From Strongyloides papillosus (lineage: Eukaryota > Nematoda > Chromadorea > Rhabditida > Strongyloididae): 64,000 bases of DNA. Shown piece by piece: positions 1 through 12,200 of this stretch. Each line of letters starts with the position of its first letter. Within the stretch, counting starts at the first letter, position 1. Below the pieces are notes generated by a model. It saw nothing but the letters and a program-made list of their open reading frames with translations, made no database searches and was not told the origin of the DNA. Both the position numbers and the translations under genes were made by a program. The stretch spans positions 930,001 through 994,000 of the forward strand of contig SRSI01000068.1 of NCBI GenBank assembly GCA_005656395.1. Reading direction: 5' to 3'.

Positions 1-1137
1 AAATCAAATATTGAGAAACTATTTGTATGGAAACCAGCAAGTGTAATAAATTGATATTTATATCCCATAGCACCAAGTTCTCTTTGGTATTTTTCCATAT
101 CACTTTTTTTTAAATGTTTACCCCAGTTAAATGATGGTGAACAATTATAGGCAAATAATTTATCAGGGAATTCTTTTTTGACACCTTCAGCAAATTCTTT
201 AGCTTGTGACAAAGATGGGTATGATGTCTCCATCCATATCATATCACAATATGGAGCATATGCAATACCTCTTTGAATGCATGCTTCCATTGAGGTGGAA
301 TCTTTAAGTCTATAGAAACCTTCGGGTGTTCTACCAGCTTTTCTATCAATAAATGGTTGATCTCTCTCATCGATGTCGCTTGTTAAAAGTCTAGCACTTT
401 CAGCATCAGTTCTAGCGACGATAATTGTTGGTGTATCACAAACATCAGCAGCTAAACGGGCAGCATTTAAGTGACGAATGTGTTCAGATATTGGGATTAA
501 TACTTTTCCTCCCATGTGACCACATTTTTTTTCTGATCCTAATTGATCTTCAAAGTGGACACCAGCAACTCCTGATTCAATATATGCTTTGGTAAGTTCA
601 AAACAATTTAAACTACCACCAAAACCAGCTTCACAATCAGCTACAATAGGTGCATAGTAATCTCTGTGTGGTTTCATGTCATCAGACTCGACACATTCAA
701 TTTGATCAGCTCTTCTTAATGATTTGTTAATACGTCTTGCCAATTCAGGTCCAGAACTTAAGGGATACAATGATTGATCAGGATACATGTCACCAGAAGA
801 GTTATTATCAGCAGCAACTTGCCATCCAGAAAGATATATTGCTCTCAATCCGGCTTTTACCATTTGGACTGCTTGATTACCTGTTTGAGCACCTAAAGCA
901 GCTACATATGGTTCAGTATGAATGAGATGCCAAAGTTTATTTGATGTTTTGTTAGCTAATGTATATTCAATATTTACAGAACCACGTAATTTTAAGACAT
1001 CCTTAATATCATAATTACGTTTGATTCCTTGCCACCTTCCTTTTGGAGAATTTTTGACAATCTAGTAAAAAAAATAAATCAAGTATAATTAAAGTTATAC
1101 TTACGTGATAAAAATTACTAGCTTTCAACTGTGACAT
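1..1137 (-). CDS. icl-1: Isocitrate lyase (N-terminal part; gene runs off the left edge)
   Basis: Glyoxylate-cycle enzyme that cleaves isocitrate to succinate and glyoxylate. Exon 1 is 1105-1137 (11 codons, [11 protein letters not shown]), then a 42-nt intron 1063-1104 (GTAAGT...CTAG), then exon 2 from 1062 to beyond base 1. The exon 2 product shows [10 protein letters not shown] near the start, GPELARRIN, and the isocitrate lyase signature KKCGHMGGK around positions 505-530, followed by IIVARTDAE and [10 protein letters not shown], all in the expected order for the TIM barrel. In nematodes the lyase is normally fused to a C-terminal malate synthase; that part would lie left of the window and cannot be seen. 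No frame breaks in the visible part. The family call is very secure; the bifunctional state is inferred. Confidence 0.96.
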
Positions 1138-1197
1138 TTTTTTTAAAATACACAAATGTTATTTGTTGAAATATAACTGTTGCTAGCAATTTAGTAT

Positions 1198-1206
1198 CTT
1201 TATATA
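1198..1206 (-). promoter_or_regulatory. TATA-like box of the isocitrate lyase gene
   Basis: On the minus strand the sequence reads TATATAAAG, 61-69 bases upstream of the isocitrate lyase ATG at 1137. GATA-like motifs (AGATAA near 1225-1230, TGATAG near 1234-1240, minus strand) lie just upstream, which would fit intestinal expression as for C. elegans icl-1. The motif is seen; the function is inferred. Confidence 0.45.
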
Positions 1207-3263
1207 CTTTCCCTATAACTTTCTTTATCTAACCTATCAAAAAGGGATGGACTTTCTTTAGTCATAAATATATTTATTATTAATGTCCATGATCTTCATT
1301 TAAAGATTATTGTTGACATTTATTTCATGTCCTTTTTATAATAAATAGATAATCACACTGTTATTTTTGATTTTGTATTTTGTAGTTAAAGGCAAACACT
1401 GTTTTCACTGATTCTAATCATATTAGAAGATCATAATATCAAAAGACAAACACATCTTATTAGATGAAAAATGACTTTATTAATGATGTAAAGATAACAC
1501 TCATTGATCATAAATCTCAGGATGACCATTCACGTTTTAAGTTTCCTTACTTATAATGATGCGATAATAATATTCATAAACAACAATTACGATTTATTCA
1601 CAAAATAATCATATATCATTACAATAACATACTCTTTAATTAGGCTTTTTTAATTAATAACAATATATTTACTGTATAATTGTCGCAAACAAGGTATTTT
1701 CCACTCATCAGGACAAAGTTCAATTTTAAAAATTATACCAATACATCTATTTATAAATTGATCTATAATTAGAAGGAAGTTAAAGTGATAACTTATTATA
1801 CATTTGACGACTTTGGTAACTTTTTTACAATTGCTAAAACAACAAATTTAACGAACAAGCATTAAAACAACGTCTCAAAGTACGGTTTTTTTATTTATTT
1901 TATACATAAAACAAATTTATAATCATTTAATAGATATCATAAATTTTTTTAACGAAATAAGAAACAAAAATAATGATGGTTGTCTTTTTTGCGGTAATCT
2001 AAAAAAATGTTACACTTTATAATAACAAATTTACCAAAACCATATGATAGTAATTTTAAAGTTATGTTATTTTTTGATGTCAATTTAATAAATGGCAAAC
2101 AAAAATTTTATCAACACGGAATATAGATTATTTTTACGAATTTTTTTACTATCGTGTTTAATTAAAATACTATTTTAGTATTTTTAATTTGAACGATACA
2201 AATAAAAGGCCAATTAGATATGTTTTTTTTCAAATGTATTTAAAAAACAAGTTTATGAAAATATCCGAATATTCCAATCAATGTATATAGCCATGGAATC
2301 TGATTTTACTATATATATTCTAAATAATTACCGGATTATATCTGCGGAGACTAAAATCATTACATGAAATTTCTGAAAGATTTTATTTTTTTATAACAGA
2401 TGTTTTTGTAATTAATAGTGTATATTGAGATTTTTTTTTAAAAACTTTACATTTCATTAATTATTTAGACAAATTTGTTTCAATTCAATGCAATAGAAAT
2501 GTTTAAATTTTCGACAACATTACGCATACTGGTACTAGGAATCCTAGTGTTTTAAATAAATAAACTTTCAATGAATAATATCATAATATTTTCTTATCGT
2601 GTTCGTAATATTTCATATATAAAAATTTTTATATCTATTTTATTTTCGTAAAAAGTTATCACAGTGGTTATTTATCTGTTTAAGCATTCAGTAATGTCTT
2701 TGCCATCCTTATCATATAAATATTATGTTATGAAATTAAACTAATAAACAACATTTCGTTTATAAGAGAATTGAGATAAGGAACATTTTTAAGTTGATTA
2801 TAATTTTAAGAAAGTAGCTTTTAAGTGGCTATTAGTTATTTATCATGAGTTAATCAGTTATTAGGGCATCAAATGTACCAATAAATTCATGAATAAGACT
2901 ATTTAAATTTTCATTTTTTTCTTATACATCTTACTGTATATTTATTTCAAGCAGAAATTTTGTCCGTACCGTATTAAATAACATTATTAATTCAGATTTC
3001 AAACTTTTAGATATTATCTTTCAATTTCTTTCATATTTTTTACCCAAAAATTAAATTACAATAGCACTTCCTTGGAAAATTGGAAAGAAATATATAAAAA
3101 AAATGGGACATCTTTATTTAAAAATTATAAAAAGCGTCTACAAACATTAATTTAATCAAAATACAATGTCAGTAAATAAATATTAAAAAAAACAATTACA
3201 AAAAAATTGTGAGTCATGAAATCATTCTTTAAAATCTCAAACTACAGGCTACAAGGAACTAAA
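1207..3263. other. AT-rich intergenic region, no gene seen
   Basis: About 2 kb between the start of isocitrate lyase and the 3' end of the SR-protein gene, both on the minus strand. No supported ORF or RNA gene. The only notable structure is a short near-perfect palindrome at 2534-2548 (ACTAGGA-A-TCCTAGT). The right end must hold the 3' UTR of the SR-protein gene. Confidence 0.6.
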
Positions 3264-4416
3264 TCATCGATGACGATCACGAGAACGACTACGTTTTCTA
3301 CTTTTCTTATCACGAGATCTAAAAAAAAATAATTTGAAAAGTTAGTATTTTGATCTATGAAACATACCGACTTCTTCTCCTTCTTTCTCTAGACTTCGAC
3401 CTTTCGCGCCTCTTTCTATCTTTGTACTCTTTTGAAGGTGATCTTGTCCTTCTCCTCTTCTCTCTCGATCTTGAACGTCTTCTCTTCTCCTTAACTGGAC
3501 TTCTTTTAGATTCTTTTCTCTCAATTGATCTTGATCGTGGCCTTTTGACAAGAACACTAATTGCTGCGGTCTCATCCTTGTCATTTTGATTTTTAGATGC
3601 CTCTTTTATCTCCTCTAAAACTTGCTCATTCGTCTTTTTCTGTGGTTTGACAATACGAACTCTAGAATGTGTTATTCTGAGAGCATTCCCTTTAAATTCA
3701 ATCCCTGAATTCTGTAATGCTATTGGTACACTTATTTGATTAGAAAATTCTAAATAACCATAATTACACTTATCAGTTCCATTAATCTGACACATTCTAA
3801 AGTACATAACTTCTCCAAATGCGTCATTAAAAAATTCTACAACCTCCTGACCATCAACATCCAAGGGGATATTTGATATATAAATTGTCCTACGAATCTC
3901 TTCAACAATATCAAGCTCTGTATTCCCTGGTAAAGGTGGATAAGATGGTAAACCTAATGCTTCCATATCAGGATCAGTTGTATATAACATCTCTGTACCA
4001 TCATCAAGTGCTTTTATTGAATTAGTAACATGTGATGGTAGGCAACGTTTACCTATTACAACAGGACCACTATTATTTATTGCATCATCTTCTTTTGGTA
4101 TATCTGGAAAAGGAAATGGTACACAACATAAAGCTTTATCTAAAAATACTGTATTTGTTAAATGTTGAGCTGTTTCTAAACTTTTTCTTTTTTCATACTT
4201 TATGAATGCCATTTTTGGATTGTCCTCTGATGTAGAGACGCGAGGATAAACCTAAAATATAAAAAAGTATATAAATAAATTTTGTTTGAAAAAACTTACA
4301 GCAAAATCATCTATTCTTCCAGCGATTTTAAAGAGACTTCGAATTTGATCTGCAGTAGCGTAACCAGAAACATTTGTTACATGGAGAACCTTTAAATTCT
4401 CAACATCTGAAACCAT
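3264..4416 (-). CDS. rsp-7: SR-related splicing regulator, SREK1 / RSP-7 type (two RRMs plus RS tail)
   Basis: Nuclear pre-mRNA splicing regulator. Three exons: 4300-4416 (39 codons), 3368-4251, 3264-3318, with GTAAGT and GTATGT donors and TTTTAG acceptors, all joining in frame to TGA at 3266-3264. The first RRM spans exons 1-2 (VLHVTNVSGYATADQIRSLF near the start) and contains AQHLTNTVFLDKAL, nearly identical to the corresponding SREK1 segment. A second RRM follows (RRTIYISNIP ... YGYLEFSN), then an Arg/Ser-rich tail of about 80 residues ending in RSRDRHR. An ATG at 4423 is out of frame, so 4416 is taken as the start. Protein of about 351 aa. The second RRM and short tail resemble the nematode rather than the vertebrate form. 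Confidence 0.88.
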
Positions 4417-5442
4417 GATACATGGAAAAATGTATTAAATTTAACTCTTAGAAATTTTATAAAGAAATAAAATACAAACAATTAATTGGAAAAATGTTAC
4501 TCTTTAGAAAATTATAAACATTATCCTTTGAGATGACGAATTGTGGTCTTTAGTATTTATCTTAATTTATATAAAAAGTTTGAAATTTTTTAAGAATGAT
4601 TGTAATAAATGTATTCGATATTTACAATAAAACTTGATTTTGATGTTAAATGTTATCATATAATATTAAGTTCCTGTACAAGATCTCTTTGTTAGGTGGA
4701 AATACATAAAAAGTATGAAATACAACTTTCACTATTCTGATTATTTCAATTTAAAATTAACATAGATACTTTATAAAACCGCACTATATAAAATTTGTAA
4801 CATGAAGATTAAATTGTAAAATAAAATTTAAACCAATTACATATTTTGTGTTAAATGTTAACTACAACTTCAATGAAACTTACAATAATCACGACAAATT
4901 TCAATTAAACTACCTTAAAGGAGTAATTATTTAACACTAAAATTGGTATTTTAAAGCATTACCTTAGTTAGCATAAAAAGAAAAAATTTTTTTGTAACAG
5001 TAATTTCTAGTTTTATTTGCAAAATGATAATGTTTAATTTATTCTTGTATAATTTTGTTATTTATTATAAATCTAGCTATTTCTTAATTTTTTTAGTATC
5101 ATTTTCCTTCTACTAAAACAAGATGATAGCAATTTAATTATATTAAGGTATTTTTTTCATACAGATAGTTGCCTTTGGGCAAATACATATTTATAAATGA
5201 AACATGTTTTCATCACAAGTTCAGATGTTACAAAATTATAGGTTGTAAGATGTAGGAGAAAAAGTTGATAAATATAAATTTAATAAATATAATATAAAAG
5301 AGAAAGGTATCAAGGCTAGTAGTTTTATTAATATTATTACGACCTATTTTGACTATTAATTATCATATTGTCTGAATAAAATATCATCTTTATTTTGTAA
5401 CTTGATTACTAATACTATTATTATTTATTCTTTTAGTAAAGT
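4417..5442. other. Divergent intergenic region, no gene seen
   Basis: About 1 kb separating the divergently transcribed SR-protein gene (left) and nitrobindin-like gene (right). AT-rich, no supported ORF, no clear RNA gene. It presumably contains both promoters. Confidence 0.55.
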
Positions 5443-6085
5443 ATGATTAAAAGAATTGTTAGTGGTGTTATTATAGGAATTATATTTGTGATATGCGTTA
5501 ACTGTGCATATAGAGACAGTATGTTTTTTACATTAAATTAATTGTTTTAATGATTTTAACTTTTTTAGGATATGATTTTACTAGAATGCCCATTGATCTA
5601 ACACCAGTTCAAACATTTATTGGACTTTGGCAGAAAGAACGTGATGAAGGAATATATAAACAATTACCTCCACCAGATATGATTGATCTCGCAATTCATC
5701 CCCTACCAAAATTTGGTGCAAGATGTTTAAATATCACTCATACTTATTATGATAAGGGAGGGACATGTTTTGAGATCAGATTATGGGTTTATGCCAGTAA
5801 AAAATGCCACAAGAAGAGATCCAAGAGTACATGTTGCCTATTTAACAACTAGTTCTGAAGGATTTTCAATGATGGAACAAGGTTTTGTAAAAGGAAATAC
5901 AATTCTTTTTCACTTTCAAATCGTTTCTCCCAAGATCCTTCAATGTAGAAAACAATGGTATAGTACTTGATATCAGGGAATTTGAAAGAAAATTTGAACT
6001 TATTGATGGAAGACATATGAAGATGCTCATCAGAGCAGAAACAGCATATAGTTCTGAAGAGTACACCTCTGGTACACAAAAATAA
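5443..6085 (+). CDS. Secreted nitrobindin/THAP4-like beta-barrel protein (DUF1794), two frame breaks
   Basis: Exon 1 is 5443-5518 (25 codons plus 1 nt) and encodes a hydrophobic N-terminus typical of a signal peptide (MIKRIVSGVIIGIIFVICVN). A 50-nt intron (5519-5568) follows, then exon 2 to TAA at 6083-6085. The body aligns with the nitrobindin fold: TFIGLWQ, then RSDYGFMPVK, VHVAYLTTSSEG, MMEQG, and ERKFELIDGRHMK near the end. Two single-base excesses break the frame: one in the G-rich run 5756-5762, one in the T run 5906-5910. Both flanks remain strongly coding. The C-terminal segment that carries the axial heme His in nitrobindins has no His here (ETAYSSEEYTSGTQ), so heme binding is uncertain. 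The signal peptide suggests export. The breaks may be consensus errors. Confidence 0.65.
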
Positions 6086-6220
6086 TGCCATAATTAGTTA
6101 GTTATTTATATTATTTTTTATTGTATGTAAGTAGTTAAAATAATTATATGTACATAAATTTATTAAATAACAAAATGAAAAAAAAAGTTATGATACAAAA
6201 CTTAAATAAAAAAAAATTTA

Positions 6221-9200
6221 TTAATACCAGGGATGATCAGAGATCGAAATAGTAGCAGCTCGCTCTAAAGAGATGGCTTTAGTAATTGTATCCCATAAAG
6301 TAGATTTTTCTGATTCTATTTGAGCTTGATCCTTGAAGAAATTATCCAAATCTTGCATTGTTTCGTTGACTGTCTCAAACTAGTGACAATTCTCTGAGAC
6401 TGTGCTTCAGTAAGTGATCAAGGAATATAAGTTTTAGGTACTTTGTCATACTTCTATTACCAAAACATCTTGCAAATGCAATGAATGTACCATAGTAGTG
6501 TCCTTCAAGTGAGTGGTGAATGTAAGATTCAATATTTGGTGTCAATCTTATGTGATTTTGGAATGTCTGTTCGTACTTAGCACATTTATTATGATAGTCT
6601 ATCTCATAATTATTTGAAAATAATTGCATACTTGTACCATCAATACAAATATCTTTTAAGGTGGATGGTCTCATATGAAGGATATGTTCTGCTAATGAAG
6701 TTAATGCATATTGTCTTGCAATTCTCCTTCTTCCTAAATAGTAAATATTGGCATCAACTTGTTTGATTTCAATGAATTTAGTAAACATATTGAGATTTAG
6801 TACGGGTTGTTTAGTTGAAGATCCATATACCATTTCTGATATAATTTTTGATGCTTTATCATTTGTGTAAGGTAACTTTCTGGACATTTTATCAATGAAT
6901 GTAAAAATAGGTTGAAGAATCTTCCTTCGATTATCAAATGACATTTCTAATGTATCATAAAATGAGAATACACGTATAGCTGAAAATTCATCAGGTATCT
7001 GACGAAGGATTGTTGAATCAAACAAACAAACATTGCATGCAATCGGAATAAATCTGTTCTCAGAAAACTGAAGATTTCTTGAACGAGTTCCAGGATCCTT
7101 TGACATTACATAATTTAAGTGTTTATAAAATACAGAAATCCTATTCTTAATATCAATATCATCTTGTTTCTCAATTGTATAACTAAATCGTTTTCCACTG
7201 TTACCAATAACATAAAATTCCTTAATAATTCTTCCATTTCTAAAAGCAACCTTATAGTACGGCAAAAATTCAGATATCGTATATCTAAAAACTTCCTCCT
7301 GATTCTTATCACTTTGAATTAAATGACCATACAATGCAAATGAAAATATCTCAATATTACACACTTTCGGATTGTAATGTCCAACATAATCATAAATAAA
7401 AGGTTTTTGTGTTGATCTTCCACCTTCTAATATAAAAGAGACAACTACAGAAACCCAATCAATTATTTGTGTTAAATATAATTTTAGATTGTCAAATGGT
7501 GCTCCTATTTCAGTAAACATATTCTGTGTGATTGATATTAATTTATTAATTCTTTTCTCAGATTGTGTCTCGTCAGTTTTTAACTTTTCCAAAACATAAA
7601 GTTTCCAATTACTAACTTCATTTGTAATTGATGTTACCCATCCTTCTTTGTTGTTCATTTTTAGTAGAATTTTCAACAATTTTAACACATTTATCAATAG
7701 TTTTATAACTGTATTTGATTAGCTTCTTCCAATGGAGATTCACTTAATTCAGATAACTCTTTGCAAATATGATAAAGACCCAACAATTCAGTAGGTTTTG
7801 ATTGAAGAGCACTAAATATCAATTCATTAATATCAGCTCGTGCTCGATTTTCACCCAAATTACATTGAATCTCATCGGTAAACATTTCTGCTGATTGAGC
7901 TTGTGAAATAAAATCAGTAAAGATAGTACTGTCTTTGAAATGATTAAAAAGTTGCCTGATATCATCCTCAGATATGTGAGATCTTAAAGCATAATACGTT
8001 CTTTGAGGGAATTTTCTGGCATAGTTGAGAAGAATTAATTTTATAGCATTTGATGGTCTTTCTTTCAGTTCAAATACAAGATCATTTATAACAAAACCAA
8101 ATGTACAAATAGTTACTGTTGGAAGCATCTTTGCAATGATCTCCTCAGCCTTTACATTGTATTCTTCTCCTAATACACTCATTTGTTTCAATAACCACAA
8201 AAGATCAATTAAGATTTTTCTATTCTTCCACAAATTCCTACTTGATAAAGCTTTCATAAATGAAATAATTGCAGGATTCACATAAATCTAAACTTGGTTT
8301 TGAAGTTGTTTCTAATTGTTTCTGGAATAATCTTGTCATCTTCAACCATACTATTCCTAAATGATGACTATTCTGAGTTGATTGTAAAGCAAGAACAAAC
8401 GATTCCTCAGCATGATGGTATTTCCCTTGTAATGAAAATGCTTTACCACGTTCAAGTAATATTCTCGATAAAATATCAAGATTATTATACGATATCGTAT
8501 TTTCAACACAATCAAATGAGTGAATAATAACAGCCTCAAGAGTTTTTTCCCGTTCCTCAGGGGATGTCTTATAATATTTTGCTTTCTTATTTAGTATACG
8601 CATTAAGTACATAGGCGTCTGTAATCCAATGCTACCATCAGTTTCAGGTGGTGAGTATAATGTCAATAATTCATCAATTGCCCTATCATACTGATGGTGA
8701 TCTCTTAACAAGTTTGCAAATGATCTAACTGTGTGATTCAAAATTGTGACGACATATCTATTTATATCTTTATGGAATGATGGTTCATAATAATGATGTT
8801 CTGACTTATCTTTTATTGCATTATTAATTTGTGTTAACATCAATTTTCTCCAACATGTAAATAAGTCGAAAGTCTTTATTTTACAAGATTTTGGAACAGC
8901 CATAACTTTATTACACCATCTATTCATTCTTATTCTAAAGTCATTTATGACATGTTGATTGTTACGTGAAGTTTGTGCAACACAACTTAACCATTCAACA
9001 ATCTCTGAAATATCTGTGTATATTGTTGTTCTTTCAAACATATCCAAGTGGACATCAGTCAACTCCGGAGGGAGACGTCTATATGAATTTATGAATGCTG
9101 AATGACTAAGTGAAACTTTAGATTTCGTTCCCCTTATTATGTCTGAATTTGTTTTAACATCCTCTTCGATTGGATTTACGTTATCGAATGCATCCAAGGC

Positions 9201-12200
9201 ACTCACGATACTCTCAAATAATGAAGCTGAGGCAATTTTTCTGAAAGGATATTAATTGCCATTTGATTTAGTAAATCTTTGACAGCTTCTATATTTTTTA
9301 GGTGGAAACATGATTCACAAAGAGTAAATACATCCTGAACAGCCTCGTTAGAAGCATAATCTTTAATTCTTTCCCATTGTCCCAATTCCTTTAGTGATTC
9401 AAGCCAAATAGTTTTCTGTTGATTTACCTCAATTGACAATTCTGGTGTCAAATGAGTGACGAATGGGAAATTTTTACCCTGTGAATAATTTTCCAATACC
9501 TTCTCAGTTAATTTAATACAATTTTCATAATCACCATGGGCATATGACAATAGTGCTTTTGGTGTTTCAGAATGGTAAGCTCTCTTATTCCAAAGAGCAT
9601 ATACTTGATCTTTATCACCCAGTACATTATAAACATCACTAAGTGCATCAAGTAATTCCAAATTATACAATTGATTTGATTCCAATTGGAACAAAACAGG
9701 TTGTTTGTTAAAGGATAATGGCATATCAACTGCATTACTGAGTAATCTTTCAAGGTATATCAAAACAACGTGGTGATTATTGGCATATTCCATTACATAT
9801 CTTAGTGTGTCAGGACTAATTCTCGGTAATGGATCACATTCAAGTAATACTTGTAAGATAAATTTAATTTGTGTATGGATTTGTGAAAGAGAAGACATCA
9901 TTTGATTGAAATTTTTTAAGTATTTATCTATGTAACCTTCAAGTAAGGTACGTTCAGCATATGTTAATGATTTCCATGCAGAAACAAATACATCCCTAAA
10001 CATTGATGATGTGCATTCAATATTCATTCCTGATAATACAATAATAGATAATGCTTCTTTTTGGATATTACTTCCTTTTAAGCATGAATAAAAGCTATGA
10101 AGATTTGCGAGATAATCATCCACTGTTATTGAATTAACTTGTGTCTCAGATGAAGGTGTACTTATATCCTCTTGAGTATCAAAAGTAACACAATTATTGA
10201 ATGACTCAGTAATATCCATTTTCGATGACGTATCATTTCCAACAGCAAAACATGTCTTTTTCAACAAATTATAATAAGATGGTATATTAACAAAACTACC
10301 ATTAGGCAAAACAGTATGATTATAAACATCATCACTAGAGTTACTTTTAATTTTTTCAATCACCTCTTCCAAATTAATTGATCCTTGATACATAAAAAGT
10401 TGAATGAATGACTTAAAGATTTTCTGACTATTTTGCGTAAAATAGTAACATGAGTGATCAAAGAAATGTATAAACTTCGACACAATATCTGGCTTCATTC
10501 TTGAATATATAAAATGTGCGCAATTATTTTTTGAAACAACAATATCTTCATATTGTGCAGCTAAAAATATTAATTCTCTTGTTTGACGATAATTCTCATC
10601 AGCCATCAACTGTTCATTATTGAAAATTAAATTGATACATTCTAAATAAATTCTTAATGCTTCTGATTTTAAGATTTTATACTCAATTTTGACTTTTATA
10701 TTTGATATCATTCTGAAACCAAGTGTCTCATTTCCTTGTGTTTGTAGGAAGGTTTTGGCAATTCTTGTATACAAGACAAGTAGTTTAGGGTACTTCAATA
10801 GATATTCAGATAATGGATGAAGAACTTGGCTTAGAAGATCACTCTTTTCAGTTTGACCCCAATAAATAAATCTGTTACAACTTATTTCTAAGAAAACTTC
10901 TACCATGTCCATGTATGATTTTTCAATACTTGCTACTTTAGCCTGTTCATGAGTTTGTTTTAAGATTTTAAGCTGTTTAAGGAAATTAGCAAAAAGTTCG
11001 GTGATTTGCTTTTGACAGACAGTCTCAATATATTTATCATTTGCTTCCATTAAAATTCTTAAAAGACCAATTGTAACTTTTATATCAGTTCTCTGTGGAC
11101 CTTTAGCGGTATTATCAGCAATCCTTATCATTCTATCTTTAAGATAGTTATTCAATTCTTGTAACTCAATAATACCATCCGGTTGGCATTTTGTCAGTGT
11201 ACATATAGCATGAAGCAAAGAATAAGATATACTCACACATTGAGCATGTGATATTTTGAGACATTCGATTATATATGGTTGTAATTGCTTTAACAAATCA
11301 AGAACTTTGTTCTTTGGAATTGCTTTAATAACATGTATTAAAACTTCAAAACATGTTGATAGTAATGTCATACAATTATTTTTACTCTCTGAAGTTGAAG
11401 CAGGATTTCGGATGGTTGCAAGTGATTTTTTGATGGGATCAAAAATTTCATTAGTCAACTTAAATAATTTCCCAAAATACTGTGGTTGGAGTAATACTTT
11501 AAGTAAAGCATAACATTTTTTGGTAATAACTTCATGTATTGGAGCTGGTGAATTGACAGTAGCTGCATGGACAGGAAACCTAACAATTTGATTTAACGCA
11601 ATGTTTAGTAAAAATGGACCAATATCCTCATCAATTTTTGGTCCACGTGGTATGTCATAATCAAATATTTCCGGTAAAGCACCATTTGTATTGGCAATTG
11701 TTTGTCTCATATCTTCCCATTTTCCAACAATTTCCATGAAGTCACAGAATTCTTTCTTAACATCGGGTGATTTTGCAAAAAGACTACCCTTCAAAATGGC
11801 TAACATTATATGCTTAAATATCCTACTTCTGTAAAGATAGAAATTCTCATAATTCTCAGATATAACTCTCAATCCAAATGTAAAATGTTTCGTTTGAATT
11901 ATATCTGATGGAAGACTTGCTATTAACATATCTAATGTTGATAGAACAATCTCAATATTAGGATTCTTCTTCGGCATTAAATTTGCAACTATCAATTTCA
12001 TTGATTCTAACGCGACAGGATTTGCATCATCGTGAGCCGTTTGAAGCATCTGCCTAAAGAGTGGTTTGACCAATACTGAATGGAGTGAATAATTCTTCAC
12101 CATGTGAGCAAGAAAATACAGTGATTGTCCTTTAACAGTTTCGTCAATCTTAGTGTTATTTTTAATAATTTTGTAACATGCATTTGTACATGTATACATA

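Noticed and set aside
2534..2548. Palindrome ACTAGGA-A-TCCTAGT as a transposon end
   Set aside because: Only one short copy and no flanking ORF or target-site duplication visible.
6375..6430. A true C-terminal truncation of TRRAP at 6375
   Set aside because: Coding continues in other frames to a proper FATC ending (SDHPWY) at 6221, so the stop is a frame break and not the gene end.
7115..8539. Several 60-90 codon ORFs on both strands over the TRRAP C-terminal exon
   Set aside because: They overlap strongly coding TRRAP frames and have no domain features; shadows of the real gene.
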